In this document: positions 6,365 to 14,754 of the stretch, piece by piece | How the letters are laid out: every line of letters begins with the position of its first letter | Numbering within the stretch: position 1 is the first letter of the stretch | Source: Streptomyces canus 299MFChir4.1 | GTDB lineage: Bacteria; Actinomycetota; Actinomycetes; Streptomycetales; Streptomycetaceae | Assembly: GCF_000383615.1 (NCBI RefSeq) | Contig: NZ_KB911597.1 | Coordinates: 116,956-180,955, forward strand | Direction: 5' to 3' | Length of the DNA stretch: 64,000 nt | The notes under the pieces: generated by a model | What the model saw: only the letters and a program-made list of their open reading frames with translations | Told to the model about the DNA's origin: nothing | Databases searched by the model: none | Translations under genes and position numbers: made by a program

Positions 6365-8101
6365 TCACCCTGCGTAAGGGTCTGGGACCTTGCCTTGCCT
6401 CGCCAGGAACTCGAAGTCGCAGCCGGTGTCCGCCTGGGTGATCTGGTCGTTGTAGAGGGCGCCGTAGCCGCGCTCGTAGCGGGTGGGCGGCGGCGTCCAC
6501 TCCGCGCTTCTGCGCTCCAACTCCTCGTCGTCCACGTTGAGTTGGAGGGAGCGCGCCTCGACGTCGAGGGTGATGCCGTCCCCCGTCCGGACGAGGGCCA
6601 GCAGGCCGCCGACGTACGACTCGGGCGCCACGTGCAGCACGCATGTGCCGTAGCTCGTGCCGCTCATCCGGGCGTCGGAGATGCGGACCATGTCGCGCAC
6701 ACCCTGCTTGAGCAGGTGGTCGGGGATGGGGAGCATGCCGTACTCGGGCATGCCGGGGCCACCCTTGGGCCCGGCGTTGCGCAGCACCAGCACGCTGTCC
6801 GCGGTGATGTTCAACTCCGGGTCGTTGATGGTGCGTTGCATGGACCTGTAGTCGTCGAAGACGACCGCGGGCCCGGTGTGCTTGAGCAGGTGCGGTTCGG
6901 CGGAGATGTGCTTGATGACGGCGCCGTCGGGGCAGAGGTTGCCACGCAGGACGGCGACCCCGCCCTCGCTCGCGACCGGGTTCTCGCGGGTGCGGATGAC
7001 GTCGTCGTTGTGGACGACCGCCCCCTCCAACTGCTCGCCCAGGGTGCCGTTCACGGTCGGCCGGTCCAGATGGAGCAGGTCGGTGATCCGGGAGAGGAAG
7101 GCGGGCAGTCCTCCGGCGAAGTGGAAGTCCTCCATGAGGTACGTCTGTCCGCCGGGCCGCACGTTCGCCAGCACCGGAACCGTGCGGGCGATGCGGTCGA
7201 AGTCGTCGAGGGTGAGCGTGACCCCGCAGCGTCCCGCCATCGCGATCAGGTGGATGACCGCGTTGGTGGAGCCGCCGAGTCCGAGCACCGTGGTGACGGC
7301 GTCCTCGAAGGCCTCGCGGGTGAGGATCTCGGACGGCCTGAGCCCGGTCCAGGCGAGCTCCACCGCGCGGCGCCCGGAGGCCGCGGCCATCCGCTCGTGC
7401 GCGGAGTCGACGGCCGGGATCGAGGAGGCACCCGGCAGGGTCATGCCGAGGGTCTCCGCCGCCGCGGTCATCGTGGACGCGGTCCCCATGGTCATGCAGT
7501 GACCCGGAGAACGCGCCAATCCGCCCTGGAGCTCCCGCAGTTCACAGTCCGTCAGGTTGCCGGCGCGGTGCTCGTCCCAGTACTTCCACATGTCGGTGCC
7601 GGACCCGAGGGTCTCGCCGCGCCAGTGCCCCGGCAGCATCGGCCCCGCGGGCACGAAGAGCGAGGCGACATCGGCCGAGGCCGCGCCCATGAGCAGCGCC
7701 GGCGTCGACTTGTCGCAGCCGCCGAGCAGCACCGCCGCGTCGATGGGGTACGACCGCAGCAGCTCCTCCGTCTCCATCGCGAGCAGGTTGCGGTAGAGCA
7801 TCGGGGTGGGCTTCTGGTAGGTCTCCGAGAGGGTGGCGACCGGGAATTCCAGCGGGAAGCCGCCGGCCTGCCACACTCCCCTCTTGACCGCCTCGGCGCG
7901 CTCGCGCAGATGGACGTGGCAGGGGTTGATGTCGGACCAGGTGTTGAGGACGGCGATCACCGGGCGGCCCAGGTACTCCTCGGCCTCGTAACCGAGCTGG
8001 CGCATCCGGGCGTTGTGCGACCAGGTGCGCAACTGCCCCTCGGTGCCGTACCACTGGTGGCTCCGCAGGTCCTCGGGCCGCATGCGCTCTCTGCCCGTCA
8101 T
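6365..8101 (-). CDS. IlvD/EDD family sugar-acid dehydratase (L-arabinonate dehydratase-like)
   Basis: Fe-S dependent dehydratase converting an aldonic acid to a 2-keto-3-deoxy acid; 578 residues. Cluster-ligand cysteines are visible at about 61 (INPCHVHL), 129 (GGCDKSTPA) and 202 (SPGHCMTMGT). DARMSGTSYGTC near the C-terminus is the conserved substrate/Mg region. Length and the CHVHLRERAE pattern resemble pentonate (arabinonate/xylonate) or galactonate dehydratases more than valine-pathway IlvD. The chosen ATG at 8101 overlaps the stop of the lyase gene (ATGA); a later ATG at residue 7 is possible. Next to a 2-keto-3-deoxy-acid lyase, it completes a non-phosphorylative sugar-acid route. Substrate is inferred. 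Confidence 0.82.
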   Translation of the reverse strand: MTGRERMRPEDLRSHQWYGTEGQLRTWSHNARMRQLGYEAEEYLGRPVIAVLNTWSDINPCHVHLRERAEAVKRGVWQAGGFPLEFPVATLSETYQKPTPMLYRNLLAMETEELLRSYPIDAAVLLGGCDKSTPALLMGAASADVASLFVPAGPMLPGHWRGETLGSGTDMWKYWDEHRAGNLTDCELRELQGGLARSPGHCMTMGTASTMTAAAETLGMTLPGASSIPAVDSAHERMAAASGRRAVELAWTGLRPSEILTREAFEDAVTTVLGLGGSTNAVIHLIAMAGRCGVTLTLDDFDRIARTVPVLANVRPGGQTYLMEDFHFAGGLPAFLSRITDLLHLDRPTVNGTLGEQLEGAVVHNDDVIRTRENPVASEGGVAVLRGNLCPDGAVIKHISAEPHLLKHTGPAVVFDDYRSMQRTINDPELNITADSVLVLRNAGPKGGPGMPEYGMLPIPDHLLKQGVRDMVRISDARMSGTSYGTCVLHVAPESYVGGLLALVRTGDGITLDVEARSLQLNVDDEELERRSAEWTPPPTRYERGYGALYNDQITQADTGCDFEFLARQGKVPDPYAG

Positions 8102-9009
8102 ATCGACCACCCGGCGGCTATCGCGGCGACCTCGGCACGCTCGGACTCGGGCAGCTCGCGGCTCGGCGGGCGTACGTCACGGCGGCACAGACCGAGGGAG
8201 GCGAGGGCCTCCTTGACGACGGTGACGTTGTCGGCGGAGCCGTTGGCCGCGCGGAGTTCCTCGAAGCGGCGGATCTGCTCCCAGACCTTCATGGCGGCCG
8301 GGTAGTCACCGGATCGAAGCGCTTCGATCATGTTCAGCGAGACGGCGGGGGCGACGTTCACGAGCCCGGAGGTGAAGCCGGTGGCGCCCGCCGAGAAGTA
8401 GGAGGGCGCGTAGGGCTCGGCGAGCCCGGCGACCCACACGAAGCGTTCGAGGCCCGCGTCCCGGGCGAAGGCGGCGAACTTGGCCGCGTCCGGGACGGCG
8501 TACTTCACTCCGATCACGTTCGGGCAGGCGTCGGCGAGTTCGGCGAGGCGGTCACCGCTCAGCTGGGCGTTGCGGATGTACGGGACGACCCCGAGCTCCG
8601 GGACGGCCGAGGCGATCGCGCGGTGGTAGTCGATCCAGCCGCCCTGCGAGACGTAGGGGTGGACGGGCTGGTGGACCATGACCATCCCGGCACCGAGCTC
8701 GCGGGCGTGGCGGGCGGAGGCCACGGCGGTCGGGACGTCGTGACCGACGCCGACGAGGACGTTCGCCCGGTCCCCGGCCTCCTCGACGGTCAACTCCGTG
8801 ATCAGGCGCCGCTCTTCGGGGCTCAGGGCGTAGAACTCGCCGGTGTTCCCGTTCGGGGTGAGGGTGGTGATCCCTCCGTCGAGCAGCCGACGCAGCAGGG
8901 CCCGGTGGGTGTCCTGGTCGACGGTGCCGTCCTCGGCGAACGGGGTCACCGGGATCGCCACCACGTCGGCCAGGGCGGCGCGCCGGGTCTCGAACGTCTC
9001 GCTGCTCAT
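8098..9009 (-). CDS. DHDPS/NAL-superfamily lyase or dehydratase (2-keto-3-deoxy-acid)
   Basis: Class I aldolase-fold enzyme of 303 residues. The carboxylate-binding loop NGNTGEF is at residues 53-59, the catalytic Tyr is in VVPYIRN (Tyr144), and the Schiff-base lysine is in NVIGVKYAV (Lys169). Placement directly before the dehydratase suggests it takes that enzyme's 2-keto-3-deoxy product, by retro-aldol cleavage or by dehydration to alpha-ketoglutarate semialdehyde. True lysine-pathway DapA is unlikely because a better dapA-like gene lies at 35.4 kb. The ATG at 9009 overlaps the regulator's stop (ATGA). Confidence 0.82.
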   Translation of the reverse strand: MSSETFETRRAALADVVAIPVTPFAEDGTVDQDTHRALLRRLLDGGITTLTPNGNTGEFYALSPEERRLITELTVEEAGDRANVLVGVGHDVPTAVASARHARELGAGMVMVHQPVHPYVSQGGWIDYHRAIASAVPELGVVPYIRNAQLSGDRLAELADACPNVIGVKYAVPDAAKFAAFARDAGLERFVWVAGLAEPYAPSYFSAGATGFTSGLVNVAPAVSLNMIEALRSGDYPAAMKVWEQIRRFEELRAANGSADNVTVVKEALASLGLCRRDVRPPSRELPESERAEVAAIAAGWSI

Positions 9010-9662
9010 TCCTGGCCTTCCTCGTCCAGCACTCCGGGGAACGCTCGTTCCACGAAGGACGCGATGTGGGCGTGCAGGGCGCGGGCCGCTCCGTCCGCGT
9101 CGCCGTCCAGGGCGAGCCGCAGGATCTCCCGGTGCTCGCCGGCCTCCCGGTCCCACGAGGGCGAGGCGGCCCAGGCGACCGCGGAGACCAGGGCGGCCTG
9201 GTCGCGGACCTCGTCGAGCATCCGGCCGAGCAGCGGATTGCCGCAGGGCAGGTAGAGGGCGCGGTGGAACTCCCGGTTGGCGAGGGAGCGTTCGGCGGTG
9301 TCGGTGGCGTCGTCGGCCTTGGTCAGGGCGTCGCGTGCGGCGTCGAGGGAGGCCCCGCGCCGTACGGACCGCTTCAGCGCCTCGGGTTCGAGGAGCAGCC
9401 GGACGTCGTAGACCTCGCGCGCCATGTCCGCGTCCACCATGCGCACCGTGACGCCCTTGTACTGGCTCATCACGACGAGGCCGGTCCCGGCCAGGGTCTT
9501 GAGCGCCTCGCGCACCGGGGTCTTGGACACCCCGAACTGTGCGGCGAGTTCGGTCTCGACCAGGGCCTGACCAGGCGTCAGGCGCCCGGTGAGGATGCGG
9601 CGTTTGATCTCCTCCAGCACGTACTGCGTGCGGGAGGGGATCGGCGTGGGCACAGAGGTCAT
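9006..9662 (-). CDS. GntR family (FadR/FCD type) transcriptional regulator
   Basis: Regulator of 218 residues starting MTSVPTPIPS. The winged-helix HTH spans about residues 8-75 (VLEEIKRRILTG, then FGVSKTPVREAL). The all-helical FCD ligand domain follows, with the metal-site pattern seen in REFHRALY and later His residues. It is first in the leftward operon and so probably controls the sugar-acid genes by sensing a pathway intermediate. An in-frame upstream ATG would read through an unusual direct-repeat region; the internal ATG at 9662 gives the usual protein length. Confidence 0.87.
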   Translation of the reverse strand: MTSVPTPIPSRTQYVLEEIKRRILTGRLTPGQALVETELAAQFGVSKTPVREALKTLAGTGLVVMSQYKGVTVRMVDADMAREVYDVRLLLEPEALKRSVRRGASLDAARDALTKADDATDTAERSLANREFHRALYLPCGNPLLGRMLDEVRDQAALVSAVAWAASPSWDREAGEHREILRLALDGDADGAARALHAHIASFVERAFPGVLDEEGQE

Positions 9663-9678
9663 GCGCGCCTCTCGGATC

Positions 9679-9731
9679 TCGCGTATCGGATCGCGTATCT
9701 GATCTCGCGTATCGCGTCTCATATATGACGC
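9679..9731. promoter_or_regulatory. Candidate GntR operator region: three direct repeats plus an inverted repeat
   Basis: TCGCGTATC occurs at 9679-9687, 9691-9699 and 9705-9713. It is followed by the inverted repeat GCGTC-N8-GACGC at 9714-9731, whose centre is the AT-rich CATATAT. The block lies 17-69 bp before the GntR start, where an autoregulatory operator is expected. Confidence 0.5.
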
Positions 9732-9821
9732 ACGAAGTACGACGCGTTGAAGGTAGGGAGGGGCGCAATGTTTCGTCAATGCTTCTGGCAAAGGAAGTTG
9801 AAGTCGCGGTGAAGACGAGGG

Positions 9822-10577
9822 TCAGACAAGCCGGGTGGCGCCCTCGAAGGCCGTACTGGTGCGCCCCGCGAAGGCGACGGCCGCGCGCGTGGTCGCCGCC
9901 TCCCTGGTGAGCGCGGGTCCGACGTGGGTGACGATCAGCTCGCGCGCCCCGGCCTTGCGGGCGATGTCGCCGGCGTCCTCGGGGGTCAGATGGACCTGTT
10001 CGCCTTCGCGATGCCGGTCGATGTCCGCCTCGCACAGGAACACGTCGGATTCCGCGGCGAGTTCGACGAGCGCGGCGCAGGGTCCGCTGTCCCCGGAGTA
10101 CGCGAGCACGCGTCCGGCGCACTCGGCGCGCAGCCCGTACGCCTCGACGTCGTGCGCCACGGTCCGCGCGGCGAGCCGCAGGTTCCAGTGCCGGACCTCG
10201 TGGCCGTCGTACAGGGGATGGAAGGCGAGGATGCCGTCGAGGAAGCGTACGTCGGACCGGCCGAAGAACCCGGCGAGCCGGTGGGCGCAGCCGGGCGGCG
10301 CGTACACCGGGATCGGGGCGGGCGGGGTGAGTCCGCCGAACGCGAAGGCGTAGACGGCGGACAGCAGGTCGGCGCTGTGGTCGGCGTGCAGGTGGGAGAT
10401 CCAGATCGCCGTGAGCCGGGAGGGATCCGTGTGCCGCTGCAACTCCGCGAAGGTGCCGGGCCCGGCGTCCACCCACACCTCGGCGCCCCCGCCGCGCAGC
10501 AGATAGCCGGAGCAGGGGCGGCCCGGCGCCGGGTGCGGGGAGGCGGTACCGAGGACGGTGAGACTGAGGGGCGGCAT
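9822..10577 (-). CDS. MBL-fold metallohydrolase (RNase Z/ElaC-like)
   Basis: Cytoplasmic metallo-beta-lactamase-fold hydrolase of 251 residues. The metal motif HLHADHSADL (H-x-H-x-D-H) is at about residues 61-70. Further ligands fit YSGDSGP (Asp) and the late ELIVTHVGP (His). It lacks the long exosite arm of tRNA-processing RNase Z, so it is better called a general MBL-fold hydrolase. It stands alone between the sugar-acid operon and the DinB-type gene; substrate unknown. Confidence 0.83.
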   Translation of the reverse strand: MPPLSLTVLGTASPHPAPGRPCSGYLLRGGGAEVWVDAGPGTFAELQRHTDPSRLTAIWISHLHADHSADLLSAVYAFAFGGLTPPAPIPVYAPPGCAHRLAGFFGRSDVRFLDGILAFHPLYDGHEVRHWNLRLAARTVAHDVEAYGLRAECAGRVLAYSGDSGPCAALVELAAESDVFLCEADIDRHREGEQVHLTPEDAGDIARKAGARELIVTHVGPALTREAATTRAAVAFAGRTSTAFEGATRLV

Positions 10578-10651
10578 GGCCGGGAGCGTACGGTCCGGGC
10601 CTGCCGCCCGCCGCCCTTTTCCGTGCCTCTACGGCACTCTCGTACCGGTGT

Positions 10652-11236
10652 CTACGGCGTCCAGCCCGGGTTCCGCCCGCTCAGGCCGAGTGCCCGGTCC
10701 AGCAGCGACGCGTCCTCGGGCACCGGGACGATCGGGCCGAAGATGGCGTCCCGGCTCGGGTCCTCGGCGGAGGCCAGGAGGAAGTCGTACGCCGCCTGGA
10801 GCGCGGCGGGGTCCGGATCGTACGGCTGTCCGGTGGCGCGGGCCAGGTCCCAGCCGTGGATGACCAGTTCGTCGACGGCGACGGCGGCGGCGATCTCTGC
10901 GGGCAGGTCCACACCGCCCGCGCGGGTCATGCCGGTCCAGGCGGCCGGATCGCGCCAGGCCTCGGCCAGTTCGTCGAGGATCTTCGGGAGTTCCTCGGGC
11001 CATCCGGGGCCGATGGCCGGGACGGAGTCGGTCGGCGGGGTGTCGGTCGTGGCGCCGAGGTCCTTGCGAGCGGCGTCACGGAACGCGGTGGCGAGGCCGA
11101 GCAGGTGGCCGAGCAGGTTGCGCACCGCGTACTCCGGACACGGGGTGGCGTTCCCCAGCTGGTCGTCGGTGACGCCTTCGGCCAGCCGGGCGATGACCTG
11201 GGTCTGCGGTCCGAAGTCCAGGGGCGGGACAGTCAT
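10652..11236 (-). CDS. TIGR03086 family DinB-like metal-binding protein
   Basis: Protein of 194 residues of the actinobacterial DinB/maleylpyruvate-isomerase-like group, often linked to mycothiol chemistry. Family hallmarks are TPCPEYAVRNLLGHLLG (about residues 31-47, with the first metal His) and ELVIHGWDLARATG (about residues 130-143, with a second His). The start at 11236 is supported by GAGGAG eight bases upstream; a longer frame from 11308 lacks such support. It is divergent from the MFS gene with 126 bp between. Enzymatic role not established. Confidence 0.82.
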   Translation of the reverse strand: MTVPPLDFGPQTQVIARLAEGVTDDQLGNATPCPEYAVRNLLGHLLGLATAFRDAARKDLGATTDTPPTDSVPAIGPGWPEELPKILDELAEAWRDPAAWTGMTRAGGVDLPAEIAAAVAVDELVIHGWDLARATGQPYDPDPAALQAAYDFLLASAEDPSRDAIFGPIVPVPEDASLLDRALGLSGRNPGWTP

Positions 11237-11362
11237 GCGGTGCTCCTCGGGGTTCGCGATGTCGTGAGGTGTGGACCGTCGCCGCTGCGAAAACTCATCG
11301 CTCGACAACTAGGGAACCTGCCCCATCCCACCGCGGGGGCCTTAGACCCACGATGTCCAGGC

Positions 11363-12565
11363 ATGACGAAGACATGGGCGGTCCTCCACGACCGCAACGC
11401 GAGGCTGTGTCTCACCGGAGTGGTCGTCTCCGGCTTCGGCACCTCGGCCCTGTGGCTGGTGTCCGGCGTCTGGGTCAAGGACCTCACCGGCTCGGACGGC
11501 CTGGCGGCGCTGTGCATGCTCGCGATGTGGGCACCGACCCTGGCGGGCCCGCTGCTCGGCACGATCGCCGACCGGCTCCGCCGCAAGCCGCTGCTCATCG
11601 CCTGCGACCTGCTGTTGGCGGCCCTGCTGCCGGTCCTCCTCACCGAGCGGGTCGCGGTCGTCCTCACGGTCCTGTTCGTGTACGGCGCCGTGGGCGTGGT
11701 CCAGGACGCGGCGGAGTCGGCCCTGGTCGCCGGTACCGTCGCCCCGGCCCTGCTCGGCGACTTCAACGGGCTGCGGACGGCGCTCACCGAGGGCATGAAG
11801 CTGGTGGCGCCACTGGCCGGAGCGGGCCTCTACGCCCTCTACGGCGGCCCTGCCGTGGCACTCCTGGACGCGACCACGTTCGTGCTCGCCGCGCTGGTCT
11901 CCTGCGCTCTGCGCGTCCGTGAGGACGGACCCGAGCCGTCCCGCCGCACCCCGTTCGTCGAAGGCGCCCGCCACCTGTGGGCCCACCCCGCACTCCGCCC
12001 CCTGATCCTGGCCGGCGGCACCACCATGCTGCTCGCCGGGCTCAACGGCGCGCTTCTGTACGCCGTGATCGACGGCCTCGGCCACTCCCCCGCCTACGCC
12101 GGTGCGCTGTACGCAGTCCAGGGCGCCGGTTCCGTGGCGGTGGGGCTGGTCTCCGGGCCCGCCCTGCGCCGGCTGGGCGAGCGCCGGTTCGCCGCGTACG
12201 GCATCGCCCTGACCGCCGTCGCCGCCGGACTGCGGGCGATCCCCTCCGACCCGCTGGCCCTGGTGTGCAGCGTGGCCATCGGCGCGGGTCTGCCCTGTGT
12301 GCTGATCGCCGCGCTCACCGCCGTGCAGCGCGCGACCCCGGACGCGCTGCTGGGCCGTACGGTCGCCACCGCCAACACCCTGGTGTACACCCCGAACGTG
12401 CTCGGTCTCGCGGCGGGCGCGGCGCTGGTCGGACCGGTCGACCAGCGGCCGCTGTCCGCCGTGCTCGGCATGGTCTGGCTCGCCGCGGCGGTACCGCTGT
12501 TTCAGAGGCCGGCCAGCGCCGAGCGGATCGCCTCCAAGTCGCCGTCCGACGCCAACCCGGCGTGA
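11363..12565 (+). CDS. MFS transporter (MFS_3, enterobactin-exporter-like)
   Basis: Inner-membrane transporter of 400 residues with about 10-12 hydrophobic spans. The loop between helices 2 and 3 reads GTIADRLRRKP (about residues 72-82), the MFS motif A. It is most similar in layout to permeases of the enterobactin-exporter/MFS_3 group that export small molecules. Its last 64 bases overlap the 3' end of the convergent gene at 12502, so transcripts would be antisense at their ends. Substrate cannot be inferred. Confidence 0.82.
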   Translation: MTKTWAVLHDRNARLCLTGVVVSGFGTSALWLVSGVWVKDLTGSDGLAALCMLAMWAPTLAGPLLGTIADRLRRKPLLIACDLLLAALLPVLLTERVAVVLTVLFVYGAVGVVQDAAESALVAGTVAPALLGDFNGLRTALTEGMKLVAPLAGAGLYALYGGPAVALLDATTFVLAALVSCALRVREDGPEPSRRTPFVEGARHLWAHPALRPLILAGGTTMLLAGLNGALLYAVIDGLGHSPAYAGALYAVQGAGSVAVGLVSGPALRRLGERRFAAYGIALTAVAAGLRAIPSDPLALVCSVAIGAGLPCVLIAALTAVQRATPDALLGRTVATANTLVYTPNVLGLAAGAALVGPVDQRPLSAVLGMVWLAAAVPLFQRPASAERIASKSPSDANPA

Positions 12566-13662
12566 TACAGCCGGACTTCGCTCGCCCCGTGCTCCTTCGC
12601 GCGGGCCACGTCCGCGGTGAGCGTGACCGGGCTGCCGCCCATCGCCGAGACGACGGGGAAGTTGGCGGCGACGACCGCGTCCTCGCGGGCCCGGGCGAAG
12701 GGCGTGAGCAGGTCGGGTCCGCCCGCGCAGGGCACGACGACACCGTCGGCGACGGACAGGATGTGCTCGGGGTCGACGCCCGGGTTGGCCCCGACGTGGT
12801 ACGTCACGGGGTCGGCGTGCAACAGGATCTGGAAGCCCTCGGGAGCGGCCGCGCGGACCGCCCGCACGGCCGTCTCCTGGAGGGTGCGGGCGGTTTCGTC
12901 GCGCCACGCGCGCGTGGCCGCCGCCGTTCCGGCGCCGAGCAGCTTCTCGACCCCGGCCCAGCCCCCGTCGTCCGGCGCGCCCCGCCACAGGGGCTCCAGG
13001 GCGCCACGCACGGCCGCCGCCAGTTCGTCGGGATCGGCGCCCTGTTCGCCGTACCCCTCGCGGCACGTCCCGCAGAAGCAGAGCGCCATGAGGTACATCC
13101 CGGCGTCGCCGAGCGGGACCCCGCCGGTCTTGTCGTGGGCGTGCAGGTGCTGGAGGCCGTACCAGCCGAGGGACTCCAGTTCGGTGCCGGCCGCGCCCGG
13201 GCGCAGTGCCGCCTCGACGGCGAGGTCGACGAGGTACGCGCGCGTGGCGGGCTGTGCGATGCAGGGGGCCCACGGGTAGCGGTCGCCGTAGGCGTTGACG
13301 ACGGAGGTGTCCGGGTGCTCGGCGCCCAGGCGGGAGTTGTGCGCGAGGACGACCCAGGTGTGCACTTCGAGGCCCGCCCCCGTCAGCGCCCCGGCCGCCG
13401 CGCCGAAGGCGTCGCCGGGAGCCCAGTCGCCGGCCGCGTAGGGGCGCAGTGCACGCCCTTCCCAGCGGGAGTCCGTCGGGTAGAGCACGGCCGCGTGCTC
13501 GGCGGTGACGATGCGGTGGCGGGGGTGGCGGGGGGTCAGGGCGCGCGTGGAGTGGTAGGCGGAGGCGAGGGTCGCCTGCTGCACGCCGAGCCCCGCGATA
13601 CGGGCCGCGGCCTCCGGGTCCCCGTTGACGTCCCAGGGGTAGACGAACGTCGACGCCTTCAC
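12502..13662 (-). CDS. Uncharacterised protein translationally coupled to kdgD (possible TIM-barrel hydrolase-like)
   Basis: Protein of 386 residues that I do not recognise as any named enzyme. It starts MKASTFVYPWDVNG and contains a Cys cluster, CFCGTCREG (C-x-C-x2-C). Similar clusters are seen in some TIM-barrel glycosidase-like proteins. Alternating beta/alpha stretches such as LEVHTWVVLAHNSR, LESLGWYGLQHLHAHD and GFQILLHADPVTY fit an (alpha/beta)8 fold. There is no signal peptide, so it is cytoplasmic. The GTG start overlaps the kdgD stop as GTGA, so it almost certainly works with 5-dehydro-4-deoxyglucarate dehydratase and the divergent uronate dehydrogenase. It could process a uronate or aldarate conjugate; this is inference. 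Confidence 0.75.
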   Translation of the reverse strand: MKASTFVYPWDVNGDPEAAARIAGLGVQQATLASAYHSTRALTPRHPRHRIVTAEHAAVLYPTDSRWEGRALRPYAAGDWAPGDAFGAAAGALTGAGLEVHTWVVLAHNSRLGAEHPDTSVVNAYGDRYPWAPCIAQPATRAYLVDLAVEAALRPGAAGTELESLGWYGLQHLHAHDKTGGVPLGDAGMYLMALCFCGTCREGYGEQGADPDELAAAVRGALEPLWRGAPDDGGWAGVEKLLGAGTAAATRAWRDETARTLQETAVRAVRAAAPEGFQILLHADPVTYHVGANPGVDPEHILSVADGVVVPCAGGPDLLTPFARAREDAVVAANFPVVSAMGGSPVTLTADVARAKEHGASEVRLYHAGLASDGDLEAIRSALAGL

Positions 13663-14603
13663 TGTGCCTCCTCCAGCAGCGCGTGTCCGCGCTCGATGAT
13701 CTCCGCGAGCTGTTTCACATGATCCCCGTCCGGCTCGTGCAGCGGCGGGCGGACCTCCCCCACGTCGAGGCCGCGCATCCGGACACCGGCCTTGACGAGG
13801 GAGACCGCGTAACCGCGGCCCCGCGCGCGCAATTCGACGAAGGGGCGGTAGAAGCCGTCGAGCAGACGGTCGGCCGTCGCCCGGTCTCCGTCGCTGAGCG
13901 CCCGGTGGAAGGCGAGGGCGATCTCGGGGGCGAAGCAGAAGACGGCGGACGAGTACAGGGGGACGCCGATGGCCTGGTAGGCGAGCTGGGTCTGCTCGGC
14001 GGTCGGCAGTCCGTTGAAGTAGAGGAAGTCGCCGGGCCCCTCGGTGCGCACCGCGCTGACGATGCGCTGCATGAGGTCGAGGTCGCCGAGGCCGTCCTTG
14101 AGGCCGATGATCCCTTTGCTGCGGGCCAGTTCGACGACGGTCGCCGGGGTGAAGACGGCGTTGTCGCGCTGGTAGACGATCACCGGGAGCGCGGTCGCGG
14201 CGGCGACCTCGCGGTAGTGCCGCAGCAGCCCCTCCTGCGCGGCCACGACGAGGTAGGGCGGCATGGCGAGCAGCCCGTCGGCGCCGGCCGCCTCGGCGAG
14301 CCGCGCGTACCGTACGGCGAGCGCGGTGCCGTATCCGGCGCCCGCGACCACCGGGACGCGCCCCGCCGTCTCCTCGACGGCCGCGCGGACGCAGTCCTCG
14401 AACTCCTCGGGCGTGAGCGCGTGGAACTCCCCGGTGCCGCAGCACGCGAACACGGCCGCGGCCCCGGCGTCCACGCCCCGGCGTACGTGCGCGCGATACA
14501 CGGCGAGGTCGACGGATCCGTCCGGGCCGTAGGCGGTGACGGGGAAGAACAGCGGCCCGCTGGGGATGCCGAGTCGGTGGGCGAGGTCGGCGGACGGCGT
14601 CAC
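13659..14603 (-). CDS. kdgD: 5-dehydro-4-deoxyglucarate dehydratase
   Basis: Decarboxylating dehydratase that turns 5-keto-4-deoxy-glucarate into alpha-ketoglutarate semialdehyde, the penultimate step of oxidative hexuronate/aldarate breakdown. It has 314 residues. The aldolase-fold features are CGTGEF (55-60), PVIVYQRDNAV with the catalytic Tyr144, and GIIGLKDG with Schiff-base Lys169. RDNAVFTP, YSSAVFCF and GYAVSLVKAGVR are characteristic of KdgD rather than DapA. A GTG start follows AGGGAGA. It is divergent from udh across 151 bp, and leads a two-gene unit with the unknown gene at 12502. Confidence 0.9.
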   Translation of the reverse strand: MTPSADLAHRLGIPSGPLFFPVTAYGPDGSVDLAVYRAHVRRGVDAGAAAVFACCGTGEFHALTPEEFEDCVRAAVEETAGRVPVVAGAGYGTALAVRYARLAEAAGADGLLAMPPYLVVAAQEGLLRHYREVAAATALPVIVYQRDNAVFTPATVVELARSKGIIGLKDGLGDLDLMQRIVSAVRTEGPGDFLYFNGLPTAEQTQLAYQAIGVPLYSSAVFCFAPEIALAFHRALSDGDRATADRLLDGFYRPFVELRARGRGYAVSLVKAGVRMRGLDVGEVRPPLHEPDGDHVKQLAEIIERGHALLEEAQ

Positions 14604-14639
14604 AGGCTCTCCCTAGAGTGGCATGCAGAATACTGATCA

Positions 14640-14659
14640 GAGTTTATATTTATGAACTC
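14640..14659. promoter_or_regulatory. Candidate operator between kdgD and udh
   Basis: A 20-bp imperfect palindrome, arms GAGTT-N10-AACTC with further matched inner bases, in an AT-rich patch that stands out from the GC-rich surroundings. TGATCA lies just before it. It sits midway between the two divergent starts, so it could control both. Confidence 0.5.
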
Positions 14660-14754
14660 ACATCGCGCCACCCTTGACGAAGCCAAGACGCGATCCCTAA
14701 CTTGTCCACGAATGTGAATACCGTACGCATGAGGCCCTTCAAGGAGACCCATCC

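Noticed and set aside
5387..8305. 972-residue rightward frame
   Set aside because: Shadow of the permease and dehydratase genes on the other strand.
9822..10577. RNase Z (tRNA 3' processing)
   Set aside because: The exosite arm is missing and the protein is too short in the middle; a general MBL hydrolase is safer.
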